Assembly (NCBI GenBank): GCA_029857925.1 | Contig: JAOUGF010000021.1 | Location: 1-12,212, forward strand | Source: Gammaproteobacteria bacterium | Lineage (GTDB): Bacteria > Pseudomonadota > Gammaproteobacteria > S012-40 | Reading direction: 5' to 3' | Length of the DNA: 12,212 nt | Shown here: positions 1 through 6,566 of the stretch, in pieces | How positions within the stretch are numbered: position 1 is the stretch's first letter | Layout: every line of letters begins with the position of its first letter | Notes under the pieces: generated by a model | What the model saw: only the letters and a program-made list of their open reading frames with translations | Told to the model about the DNA's origin: nothing | Databases searched by the model: none | Position numbers and translations under genes: made by a program

Positions 1-325
1 CGCCCCCACCTCCGCCGCTGCCCGGCCCTTCACCGATCAACACAGTCGCACATCCGCCGACAATGGTGTCCGGTGGCCCCATGCATATCGCCATGTCGCC
101 CATGCGCGCAGCGGGCATACCGCCGATCAACACCATTGGACTGCCCAAAGAAATCGCGCCGCCGACATGAGGCGGTGGAGGGGTGCCGGGGTTCAACATT
201 GGGCACATGTGCATGTCACCGATACGCGCGGCAGGTTGTCCGCCGATCAGTACCGTGGGACAACCGACCGTCACCACTCCCCCGTGCGCTGTAGAATCTC
301 CCATACGTGCTGCAGGCTTGCCCAT
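1..325 (-). CDS. PAAR-domain T6SS spike-tip protein (3' end cut by window)
   Basis: Partial leftward gene; 108 codons are visible from the ATG at 325 and the frame is still open at base 1. PAAR proteins cap the VgrG trimer as a sharp, zinc-stabilised cone and often carry or recruit effectors. The sequence has repeated PAAR signatures: 'PAARMGD' near residues 4-10, 'PAARIGD' at 31-37 and 'PAARMGD' at 71-77, each in a 'VLIGG' context. Candidate metal ligands are H14, H39, C41, H53 and C81. A good ribosome site (GGAG) lies in the 12-nt gap after the vgrG stop, so it is co-transcribed with vgrG. After the last PAAR repeat (VLIGEG) the chain turns into a Ser/Gly stretch (GPGSGGGGG) and leaves the window. 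It could end there as a plain PAAR or continue as a linker to a C-terminal domain. The family call is secure; the full architecture is unknown. Confidence 0.93.
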   Translation of the reverse strand, partial: MGKPAARMGDSTAHGGVVTVGCPTVLIGGQPAARIGDMHMCPMLNPGTPPPPHVGGAISLGSPMVLIGGMPAARMGDMAICMGPPDTIVGGCATVLIGEGPGSGGGGG

Positions 326-337
326 TGTACGTCTCCG

Positions 338-2527
338 CTAGTTAATCATCACCGGTGTGCCCTTGATGGTATTCGGACCCCCCGCTTCGACTGTCACCAT
401 GGTGCCCTTGACTTGCTGATTAAGCCCCGCCTCGGACGTGATATTCAAGCCTTTAAGTTTTAATTCCATTTGCGCTTCTATATTAATGTTCATGCCTTTC
501 AAATCTATGTTACCCGCGCTGGCACTAAGCTCTATTGCGCCGCTATCGGTGCCGATCTGAATTTTACTTCCGTTGATGTCGATTTTTACGCGGTGCATGC
601 CGTTACTGTCTTCCAAGTTGATCATACCCTTGTCGTCGTCGATTACCACTTTGTGGCCGCGCGATGAGGTCATGCCCATGTTCTTTTTGTCATCGTCCAG
701 AATCAACGTGTGACCGCTGGTGCTAGTCAATTCTACGCGTTTATTTTTGTCATCGAACGTCATGATGTGGCCATTTTTTGTTTTGGCCTGCATTTGTTCT
801 TCTTTGTCATTCAGCACTATCGTATAGCCATCCGTACTGGTGACCGCGATTTGTTTATTTTTATCGTCCAAACGGATTTTGTGGCCGTTAGTCGTTGTTA
901 CCTCGATGAACTGCTCCTTGTCATCCATTTTTATGCGATTATTGTCGCGCGTTTCGAGCGTAAAATGCTGCAATTCTTCATCTTGCGTCAATTTGTGGCC
1001 GTACGCGTTGGTCAAATGCACGCGTGTTTTATCTTTGGTGTCGTCCATCATTAATTCATTATAGGTGCCTCCACCGGGTGTGGTATCGCTACGTATCGCG
1101 CTTTTGTTTTTGTTCTTGGGCAAGGGATAGGGCGGCAGATTATCGCCGTGATATACGCGGCCAGTGATCAACGGACGGTCAGGATCACCATCAACAAAAC
1201 TCACAATGACTTCTTGGCCGATGCGAGGAATAAACATGGCGCCCCACCCCTCCCCGGCCCACAATTGCGAAACCCGCACCCAGCACGAACTTTTTTCGTT
1301 GCGCGTACCGACGCGGTCCCAGTGAAATTGCACTTTAACGCGGCCGAGATTGTCGGTATAAATCTCCTCCCCTTCAGGGCCGACAACAATCGCGGTTTGG
1401 ATGCTCTCAATTGTAGGTCTGCGCGCAAGATCGAAACCAGGCGCAGGCGGGCGGAAAGTGACGTCGCTGGGTATGCAGGTAAAGGTGCTCGAAAATCGGA
1501 ATTCACCGCTACCGCCTTCTTCCAACACTTGCGGCTGAGTCACCTCATCTTTGACTGACAGGATTAAATACTCGCCGTTATAACGCGGGTGCCCGGTAAA
1601 CTTGAAGATAAAACCAGGCGCCAGGCGCATGTCATCCGCGCCGCCATTGCAGGCGATTTTTTGATATTTTATGCGATCATGCAACAGCGTCGCGTAGCGT
1701 GTGCCTTCTTCCAATGAGCTGTAGCCTCCGGGATAGACATACATATCGTACACCGGGTGTTCGCCGTTGGATTTTGTCGCTGTCAAATCGGCATTCGGGC
1801 GTTCATAATTAAAATCACGCAACGTAATATTTACGCCGTGTATATTTTCAGCATAACGGAACGCCGTGATACCGCTCCCTTTATGCGCAATCTGCCCGCC
1901 GGCATAGAACGGGATTTCGGGATTTTTAGGAATCTTATTGTGGGCCATCGCATCGTCCACGATGGACATAACATGGCCTGAATCGGTGTGCTCAAAGTAA
2001 TAATAGATGCCTTCTTCTTCCATTAACCGGCTAATAAAGTTAAGGTCTGATTCATTATATTGGACGCAATAGTCGCGCGCTTTGAATTTTCCGTTCAGAT
2101 TAAACGAAAATTGATCACTTAGTATCCCCGCCTTTTTTAGTACGTCACCGATGATATCGGGCACCGTCTTTTCTTGAAAGATGCGGCTGTCATAGCGGGA
2201 CGCCAACAATTGCAGCGGCGGGTATATGGACAACGAATACTGCGTAAATCGACCTTCTGTTGCACCCTGTTGTATGGTGGTGACCAAACCGCTCACCAAC
2301 CGTTCCACATCGCCATTGGCGTTCAAATAGGCGAGCGTCGCGTTTTTCCCGATGACCGTGGAAAAATCCAATCGATCGTCTAGACACATGGCGATCACCT
2401 TCGATACAAACGGCCTGGATACGCCTTCGGAGGTGGCGGCGTGGATAACGCGAAACAGCACTGCGTCGCCGTTCACCGTTAATGTCATCCGTGCTGTATT
2501 TGTCGTAATGCTTTCCATTGTACCCAT
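338..2527 (-). CDS. vgrG: T6SS spike protein VgrG
   Basis: 729-residue VgrG, the trimeric spike at the tip of the Hcp tube. The first ~370 residues look like the gp27-like hub domain. About 385-470 is the gp5-type OB fold, with the family signatures 'GRVKVQFHWDR', 'WVRVSQLWAGEGWGAMFIPR' and 'GDPDRPLITGRVYH'. Residues ~529-645 are a run of 19-residue repeats of the form G-H-x-[IVL]-x-[LIF]-D-D-K, expected to build the triangular beta-helix needle. The end ('GTPVMIN') has no extension, so this is a structural VgrG rather than an evolved one with its own toxin domain. The start is uncertain: AGGTGA at 2531-2536 is only 3 nt from the ATG at 2527 and 12 nt from an in-frame ATG at 2518. It lies 54 bp after the lipoprotein gene and 12 bp before the PAAR gene, all in one direction. 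Confidence 0.97.
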   Translation of the reverse strand: MGTMESITTNTARMTLTVNGDAVLFRVIHAATSEGVSRPFVSKVIAMCLDDRLDFSTVIGKNATLAYLNANGDVERLVSGLVTTIQQGATEGRFTQYSLSIYPPLQLLASRYDSRIFQEKTVPDIIGDVLKKAGILSDQFSFNLNGKFKARDYCVQYNESDLNFISRLMEEEGIYYYFEHTDSGHVMSIVDDAMAHNKIPKNPEIPFYAGGQIAHKGSGITAFRYAENIHGVNITLRDFNYERPNADLTATKSNGEHPVYDMYVYPGGYSSLEEGTRYATLLHDRIKYQKIACNGGADDMRLAPGFIFKFTGHPRYNGEYLILSVKDEVTQPQVLEEGGSGEFRFSSTFTCIPSDVTFRPPAPGFDLARRPTIESIQTAIVVGPEGEEIYTDNLGRVKVQFHWDRVGTRNEKSSCWVRVSQLWAGEGWGAMFIPRIGQEVIVSFVDGDPDRPLITGRVYHGDNLPPYPLPKNKNKSAIRSDTTPGGGTYNELMMDDTKDKTRVHLTNAYGHKLTQDEELQHFTLETRDNNRIKMDDKEQFIEVTTTNGHKIRLDDKNKQIAVTSTDGYTIVLNDKEEQMQAKTKNGHIMTFDDKNKRVELTSTSGHTLILDDDKKNMGMTSSRGHKVVIDDDKGMINLEDSNGMHRVKIDINGSKIQIGTDSGAIELSASAGNIDLKGMNINIEAQMELKLKGLNITSEAGLNQQVKGTMVTVEAGGPNTIKGTPVMIN

Positions 2528-2581
2528 AGGTCACCTGTTATTACGCGCGTTGAGGTATATTAATCAATCCCTGTCATAAAT

Positions 2582-3064
2582 TCACATCGTAGATAAAGAT
2601 AAAAAAATCTTACTGTCGTCGATTTTCGCGAACGAACCTTGGAGTAACGGACTACGCTCAAACACACTGGGATTGTACCACGGACCTGCAACTGTGCCAT
2701 GAGGCGCTACCAAACGTCGTGATTCGGGGGACAAGTACGCCATGTCGGCCGACGTGCGATCATTAATGTCAGCATTAGAAATCAATTTTTTCAGCGCAGC
2801 GCTATCGAATTCTAAGACCGCCACCAAACGCCAATCCTGAGGACCGACTAATCCAGGCTCGCCTGTCTCCTTTGTGAACCACCATGCGTTTTTTGGCGTC
2901 ATTGGCAGATGTATGAACTTAGAGAGCAAGGCGATGTCGGTGTTGATTTCGATGGTCATGTCATTGTTCCTCGCGGATAGGCGGTCTTCACACGCAACAA
3001 TAGCGGCCCCCAGCGACATTATACACATAAGCGAATATAGGGATTTTTTCAATGAATTATTCAT
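2582..3064 (-). CDS. Putative T6SS immunity lipoprotein
   Basis: 160 residues. A lipoprotein signal is visible: K6-K7 in the n-region, a hydrophobic stretch, then the lipobox I-V-A-C with the lipidated Cys at position 25. Residue +2 is Glu, not Asp, which fits an outer-membrane lipoprotein facing the periplasm. The mature part is about 135 residues, with Trp-rich 'NAWWF', 'GPQDWRLVAVLEF' and a hydrophobic C-terminus. I recognise no catalytic motif. The ATG sits inside an ATGA overlap with the stop of the upstream gene and has no clear Shine-Dalgarno sequence, so translation is probably coupled to that gene. Such coupling is typical of effector-immunity pairs, and a periplasmic lipoprotein suggests the partner acts in the periplasm or at the inner membrane. 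Immunity function is inferred from context only; it could be an accessory lipoprotein. Confidence 0.72.
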   Translation of the reverse strand: MNNSLKKSLYSLMCIMSLGAAIVACEDRLSARNNDMTIEINTDIALLSKFIHLPMTPKNAWWFTKETGEPGLVGPQDWRLVAVLEFDSAALKKLISNADINDRTSADMAYLSPESRRLVAPHGTVAGPWYNPSVFERSPLLQGSFAKIDDSKIFLSLSTM

Positions 3065-3858
3065 CGACGGTTCCGTATGCGACGATTGTCTTGAGGTTGA
3101 CGGTCTCTAGATCGAGAAACACTCTCCGCTGCGTTAGGGGATGAGGTAACGTCATTCTGCCAGGATACCTTTCTTTTCAAGATCGAATAGTTCATATATT
3201 GGTGCGCAAGTCCTGTCACCTCAAAAATGCCATTGGCGGAATCCGGAATACCGGTGGCAATATCTGTGGCGCCAGGATTGAAATTGAATCTATCCTCGGC
3301 ATGTAACGTAAAATCCATGGTAAACAAAATGTCGTTGCCGGATGATTTGGCCACCACACTGGCGCTTATCCATATCACGTGGAAGCCGATGGCTTTTTGC
3401 CAATTTTCTGTCAGTGGATACGGAAATCGAACGGAAAATTTTTTATCGCCACTACCCACCGGAATGGCGCTACCGGTCATGTAGAAAAGGGCGTCGCCGC
3501 TACCATAATTTTCCAGATATAACCACAACGCGCCTTCTTGTGCGTCTGCAATAGCGTTTTCCAACGTGATCGAACCACTGGGGTCATTCGCTATGTAACG
3601 CTCGTAGGAAAATTGTCTATCCATCCCATTTCCGAATAAAAAATGTCGGTACGCCGCCAAACCATCCGGGATGTCGTTGTGCGGAAGAAAGGGCACGCCT
3701 TGACCGGCCTCGCCCGTTTCAAGCAGGCCTATCCAACTCCCAAGTGTCCGGTAGTCTGACGCAGTGGGCGAGCGCGCTGGAAGTTTGTCTAAAAATCCAT
3801 TATCGTGGTGAATAGGAGGACGCATGGGCGGTCCTAGTGAATATTCCGCTATTGTCAT
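3061..3858 (-). CDS. Unrecognised protein, candidate T6SS effector, C-terminus probably frameshifted
   Basis: 265 residues as read. I chose the ATG at 3858 because AGGAGG at 3865-3870 stands 6 nt upstream; the in-frame GTG at 3864 touches that ribosome site and is unlikely. There is no signal peptide or membrane segment, as expected for cargo exported by T6SS. I do not recognise the family. Conserved-looking stretches are 'AAYRHFLFGNG' (69-79), 'FPYPLTENWQKAIGFHVIW' (145-163), 'FTLHAEDRFNFNPG' (183-196) and 'DIATGIPDSANGIFE' (199-213). After about residue 240 the reading becomes Arg-rich (SRSRDRQPQDNRRIRNRR), which looks like an out-of-frame tail; a neighbouring frame stays open with a protein-like composition down to a TAA at 3057. 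It lies between hcp and a coupled lipoprotein gene, upstream of vgrG, which is the typical place for a T6SS effector. Its activity is unknown. Confidence 0.72.
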   Translation of the reverse strand: MTIAEYSLGPPMRPPIHHDNGFLDKLPARSPTASDYRTLGSWIGLLETGEAGQGVPFLPHNDIPDGLAAYRHFLFGNGMDRQFSYERYIANDPSGSITLENAIADAQEGALWLYLENYGSGDALFYMTGSAIPVGSGDKKFSVRFPYPLTENWQKAIGFHVIWISASVVAKSSGNDILFTMDFTLHAEDRFNFNPGATDIATGIPDSANGIFEVTGLAHQYMNYSILKRKVSWQNDVTSSPNAAESVSRSRDRQPQDNRRIRNRR

Positions 3859-3930
3859 CGCCACCCTCCTCTGAATTCATGATACACCTGGTATTCACAC
3901 TTTATATTTTCACTTTCTGACCAGCCAAAA

Positions 3931-3960
3931 TGTCGCCCACCGACGACGCCAGTGGGCGAT
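3931..3960 (-). terminator. Hairpin with short U-run behind hcp
   Basis: The perfect 8-bp arms tcgcccac (3933-3940) and gtgggcga (3952-3959) enclose an 11-nt loop. Read leftward, the stem is followed within two bases by TTTT. It starts 20 nt after the hcp stop. The short U-run suggests a partial terminator that would let hcp be made in excess over the downstream genes. It could also protect the 3' end of the hcp message. Confidence 0.5.
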
Positions 3961-3979
3961 CTAAGCGATATGGCTCGAA

Positions 3980-4495
3980 TTATTCCCTGGCTACGCGCCA
4001 GTCGTCATTCGCTTCCGTGCCGGCGACTTCGTGTGTCCACGTGATCGAACGGTAGGAAATCGAAATGTCTTCCATGTGCGTGAAATGCTTCTGCGACGGA
4101 TCCAAGCAGTTCGGCATCCAGGTCTTGATCCCTACCACCACCGCGTCTTCCAATTCTATCGTGTAATAATGCTCTTGCGTGCCGGTGTTGTCCGTGCGAT
4201 ACCATTTGATCTCGCAGGTGCTCAAACGCTCGCCCGAGCACATCGCCTGCGCCAACAACGGCGAGCTCTTGTCGAACACCTTGGTGACGGTGATCGGACC
4301 GTGCACGCGGTGTCCGGTCGGTTGACCGTGTTGCGGGTCGCGCGGGATGGTGATCTCTTGATTAAACGCCTGCACTAAAAATTCGTCTTCATGGCCTTCG
4401 ATAAACGAATTACCAACGCTTTCTTCGGTCAGGCAGCCTTCGGTTATCAGACCTTGGTTTTCACCTTCGATGGTCATATAGGCGGGTATAGGCAT
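3980..4495 (-). CDS. hcp: T6SS tube protein Hcp
   Basis: 171 residues, the usual size for Hcp, which forms stacked hexameric rings of the T6SS inner tube and chaperones small effectors in its lumen. The family signatures are the start 'MPIPAYMTIEG', 'GHEDEFLVQAFNQEITIP' (34-51), 'GQPTGHRVHGPITVTKVFDKSSPLLAQAM' split across 57-85, 'IKWYRT' (96-101), and the end 'YRSITWTHEVAGT..NDDWR'. I chose the ATG at 4495 because AAGGAG lies about 8 nt upstream and the family begins here; an upstream in-frame extension to 4555 would add 20 non-family residues. It is the first gene of the leftward T6SS block, behind a predicted sigma-54 promoter. Unusually it has four cysteines (C21, C86, C94, C130). Confidence 0.97.
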   Translation of the reverse strand: MPIPAYMTIEGENQGLITEGCLTEESVGNSFIEGHEDEFLVQAFNQEITIPRDPQHGQPTGHRVHGPITVTKVFDKSSPLLAQAMCSGERLSTCEIKWYRTDNTGTQEHYYTIELEDAVVVGIKTWMPNCLDPSQKHFTHMEDISISYRSITWTHEVAGTEANDDWRVARE

Positions 4496-4570
4496 AGTCG
4501 TGCTCCTTGTTGAATAAGTGGATGTTGTGTGAGCGCGGCACCTGCCACGCATCATTACGGGCTGCCTATC

Positions 4571-4587
4571 AGCAGGGAGCGTGCCAA
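4571..4587 (-). promoter_or_regulatory. Sigma-54 (-24/-12) promoter of hcp
   Basis: Read leftward, the bases are TTGGCACGCTCCCTGCT. Against the consensus TGGCACG-N4-TTGC[A/T] this matches 11 of 12 fixed positions. The invariant GG (-24, 4585-4584) and GC (-12, 4573-4572) are separated by exactly 10 nt. The predicted transcription start is near 4560, giving a leader of about 65 nt to the hcp ATG. Sigma-54 control of hcp operons through the activator VasH is known in Vibrio cholerae and related bacteria. Confidence 0.8.
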
Positions 4588-4616
4588 TTCCCTATGCACG
4601 CAATTTTCATAAATAT

Positions 4617-4629
4617 ATTCAAACAGTTA
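4617..4629 (+). promoter_or_regulatory. IHF-like site between enhancer and hcp promoter
   Basis: attcaaacagtta matches the IHF consensus WATCAANNNNTTR at 8 of 9 defined positions. An A/T-rich flank (ataaatat) lies on the expected side. Its centre is about 63 bp upstream of the predicted start, between the sigma-54 element and the palindromes, where IHF usually bends DNA to bring activators to sigma-54 polymerase. Confidence 0.45.
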
Positions 4630-4644
4630 AAGTCAATTTGACTT
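4630..4644. repeat. Inverted repeat aagtcaa-t-ttgactt
   Basis: A perfect 7-bp inverted repeat around a single central base, centred about 77 bp upstream of the predicted hcp start. It may be a third regulator site or part of the bendable A/T-rich spacer. No function can be assigned. Confidence 0.4.
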
Positions 4645-4673
4645 CTGGATCAATGCTAAAAACACGTTTGGGT

Positions 4674-4691
4674 TGTGCAGATATCTGCACA
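4674..4691. promoter_or_regulatory. Perfect 18-bp palindrome, candidate enhancer site 1
   Basis: TGTGCAGATATCTGCACA is identical to its reverse complement. Its centre is about 122 bp upstream of the predicted hcp start. This is the normal distance for an upstream activating sequence bound by a sigma-54 activator dimer. Confidence 0.65.
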
Positions 4692-4705
4692 CTTGAACAG
4701 GGAAG

Positions 4706-4723
4706 TGTGCAGATATCTGCGCA
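4706..4723. promoter_or_regulatory. Near-perfect 18-bp palindrome, candidate enhancer site 2
   Basis: TGTGCAGATATCTGCGCA differs from the first palindrome at one base. Centre-to-centre spacing is 32 bp, about three helical turns, so two dimers would sit on the same DNA face. Its centre is about 154 bp upstream of the predicted hcp start and about 70 bp beyond the pgeF stop. Confidence 0.62.
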
Positions 4724-4783
4724 CCTTATATTATGCAAGGTTAAAAGCGCCACAGGTAGATACTCTGCTGAGCAATGCGGTGT

Positions 4784-5530
4784 TTAGTCCTCCGCCAACC
4801 AAATCATACTCGCCATACGGCCGGTGACGCCATCGCGGCGAAAGGAAAAAAAGCGTGCTTTGTCCGCATAGGTACACACGCCACCACCATAAACAGCCGT
4901 TACGCCTCGCCGCAGCAGGGCCTCGCGTGCCAACTCGAAAATGTCCGCATACCAATGACCTGCGCGCCCGGCGCGAAATGCTGCGCCGGATTCGGGTCGC
5001 GCCGCCACAAAGGCCTGATATACCTCATCGCCCACTTCGAAATGTTGCGGGCCTATCGCCGGACCCAACCACGCCAAGACTTCCGCCCCGTCGCGCCGCA
5101 TTGCATCGACGGTGGATTCGATGACACCGTTTAGCAACCCACGCCAACCGGCGTGTGCAACGGCCACCACACTGCCCGCGCGGTCACACAACAATACCGG
5201 CAAGCAATCCGCCGTCATCACCACGCAAGGCTCCGCAGTGTGCGTACTCAGCGCGGCATCGGCCTCACAACCTGCGGCATGCGCTTGATATTGGGCGATG
5301 TCCGTCCCATGCACCTGCCGCAGCCACAGCGGAGTGCGTTTTAACTGTAAGGTCTGGATTAACCACTGGCGATTCTTCTGTACGCAGTCCACCGTATCAC
5401 CAACGTGATCACCAAAATTCAGACTGTCATAAGGCGCGGCGCTGAAGCCGCCCTGGCGTGTCGTACTGATCGCGCGCACCCGCGCGGGGGCAGGCCAATC
5501 CGGCACGAGCCACGATTCAGACCGCCGCAT
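4784..5530 (-). CDS. pgeF: Peptidoglycan editing factor PgeF (YfiH, multicopper-oxidase-like fold)
   Basis: 248 residues, close to the 243 of E. coli YfiH. Members bind a metal through a conserved His/Cys/His set, seen here as H74 in 'RQVHGTD', C109 in 'MTADCLPVLL' and H126 in 'AVAHAGWRG'. The family is known in E. coli to remove wrongly incorporated serine from peptidoglycan precursors, and homologues show purine nucleoside phosphorylase or adenosine deaminase-type activity. It is probably cytoplasmic, as no signal peptide is seen. I chose the ATG at 5530 because GAGGA lies 8 nt upstream; a TTG at 5557 is possible but poorer. The start overlaps the end of rluD by 14 bp, so the two are translationally coupled, and the rluD-pgeF pairing is common in Gammaproteobacteria. 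The next gene downstream is the T6SS module instead of the clpB often found there. Confidence 0.95.
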   Translation of the reverse strand: MRRSESWLVPDWPAPARVRAISTTRQGGFSAAPYDSLNFGDHVGDTVDCVQKNRQWLIQTLQLKRTPLWLRQVHGTDIAQYQAHAAGCEADAALSTHTAEPCVVMTADCLPVLLCDRAGSVVAVAHAGWRGLLNGVIESTVDAMRRDGAEVLAWLGPAIGPQHFEVGDEVYQAFVAARPESGAAFRAGRAGHWYADIFELAREALLRRGVTAVYGGGVCTYADKARFFSFRRDGVTGRMASMIWLAED

Positions 5531-6485
5531 CACGCGTGTCCTCGCGCAAGGTGTCAATTAGCGCTTGCATATCCTGCGGCACGGGTGCCTGCCATTCCAT
5601 GGGCGTTTGCGTGGCAGGATGTACAAACCCCAACTGCGCAGCATGCAGGGCTTGACGCGAAAAACCGCGCAGGCATTGCACCAGCGCGGGTGTCGCACCA
5701 CGCGGGATGCGTAGACGCCCGCCATACACGGGATCGCCGACAATAGGGTGATGAATATGCGTCATATGCACGCGTATTTGATGGGTGCGCCCGGTTTCTA
5801 ACTGACAGCGCAATAAGGTGTGCGCACGAAAACGTTCTTCGATACGATAATGCGTGACGGCCTCACGCCCGCCCATAACCACTGCCCGCCGTTTACGATC
5901 CACGGGGTGGCGATCAAGCGGGGCGTCCACGGTGCCACCGGCGGTAAATTCGCCATTGACCACGGCTAAGTAGATGCGCTTGACCTCCCTCTCCTGCAAT
6001 GCACGGGTCAATTTATGGTGCGCCTTAAGATTGCGCGCCGCAACCAACAGGCCGGTGGTGTCCTTATCCAAGCGATGGATCAGACCTCCGCGCGGTAAAC
6101 CTGCCATTTCCGGGGCGTGGGCCAGCAATGCATTGACCAGCGTGCCTTCGTGGTTGCCCGCCGCAGGGTGCACGACCAATCCCGCACGTTTGTTAACGAT
6201 AATCACGTCGGCGTCTTCATACACGATATCCAACGTAATCGCTTGCGGTTGCCAATCATTGCTGCTCGGCAAGGTCTCAGGCACCCGCAACTCCACCTGT
6301 TCGCCCCCTAACACCTTGAATTTAGTTACCTGCTGCACCTCCCCATTCAGCCGTACGCGCCCCTCGCGCAACCACTGCTGCAGCCGACTGCGCGAATAAT
6401 CGGGGAACATCGCTGCCAATACCTGGTCTAGGCGTTGACCGTGGGCCGAAACAGGCACTGCACCATTGAGTAAAATTTCTGTCAT
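5517..6485 (-). CDS. rluD: 23S rRNA pseudouridine synthase RluD
   Basis: 322 residues. RluD isomerises uridines at positions 1911, 1915 and 1917 (E. coli numbering) in helix 69 of 23S rRNA. An N-terminal S4 RNA-binding domain spans about 17-75 ('RLDQVLAAMFPDYSRSRLQQW'). The catalytic domain follows, with 'GGLIHRLDKDTTG' carrying the catalytic Asp at D140 (D139 in E. coli RluD), then 'ETGRTHQIRVHM' and 'GDPVYGG'. The S4 domain and length favour RluD over RluC, which is similar, and the neighbours pgeF and bamD support it. The ATG at 6485 has only a weak upstream ribosome site. It diverges from bamD across about 81 bp. Confidence 0.95.
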   Translation of the reverse strand: MTEILLNGAVPVSAHGQRLDQVLAAMFPDYSRSRLQQWLREGRVRLNGEVQQVTKFKVLGGEQVELRVPETLPSSNDWQPQAITLDIVYEDADVIIVNKRAGLVVHPAAGNHEGTLVNALLAHAPEMAGLPRGGLIHRLDKDTTGLLVAARNLKAHHKLTRALQEREVKRIYLAVVNGEFTAGGTVDAPLDRHPVDRKRRAVVMGGREAVTHYRIEERFRAHTLLRCQLETGRTHQIRVHMTHIHHPIVGDPVYGGRLRIPRGATPALVQCLRGFSRQALHAAQLGFVHPATQTPMEWQAPVPQDMQALIDTLREDTRDAAV

Positions 6486-6532
6486 TTAGGGTACCAGGGT
6501 AAATTTGAGGTCCACGTACGGCCAAAGCACGT

Positions 6533-6538
6533 TATAAT
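6533..6538 (+). promoter_or_regulatory. Candidate -10 box for bamD
   Basis: A perfect TATAAT lies 28 bp before the bamD start in the 81-bp divergent gap. No good -35 stands at 16-18 bp; the best nearby match (ttgagg, 6505-6510) is 22 bp away. The reverse strand at the same place gives a weaker TATTAT that could serve rluD. Confidence 0.4.
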
Positions 6539-6566
6539 AGGCGACTGATCGCAATTGGGACTTAAG

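Noticed and set aside
580..950. 57-bp periodicity in vgrG as a CRISPR-like or satellite repeat
   Set aside because: The units are diverged at DNA level and conserved at protein level, in frame with the beta-helix of VgrG.
4496..4555. Upstream extension of hcp by 20 residues
   Set aside because: The family starts at MPIPAY, and a strong AAGGAG serves the ATG at 4495. The extension is Thr/Arg/Ser-rich and lies in the leader.
4674..4723. Palindromes read as a terminator for pgeF
   Set aside because: They have no loop bases and no following U-run, and they lie at the normal enhancer distance from the hcp promoter.
4581..4787. Short rightward reading frame beginning MPIPYA, resembling the Hcp start
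   Set aside because: It begins with GTG inside the sigma-54 element, spans the regulatory palindromes, and has no Hcp-like sequence after the first residues. The similarity is coincidence.
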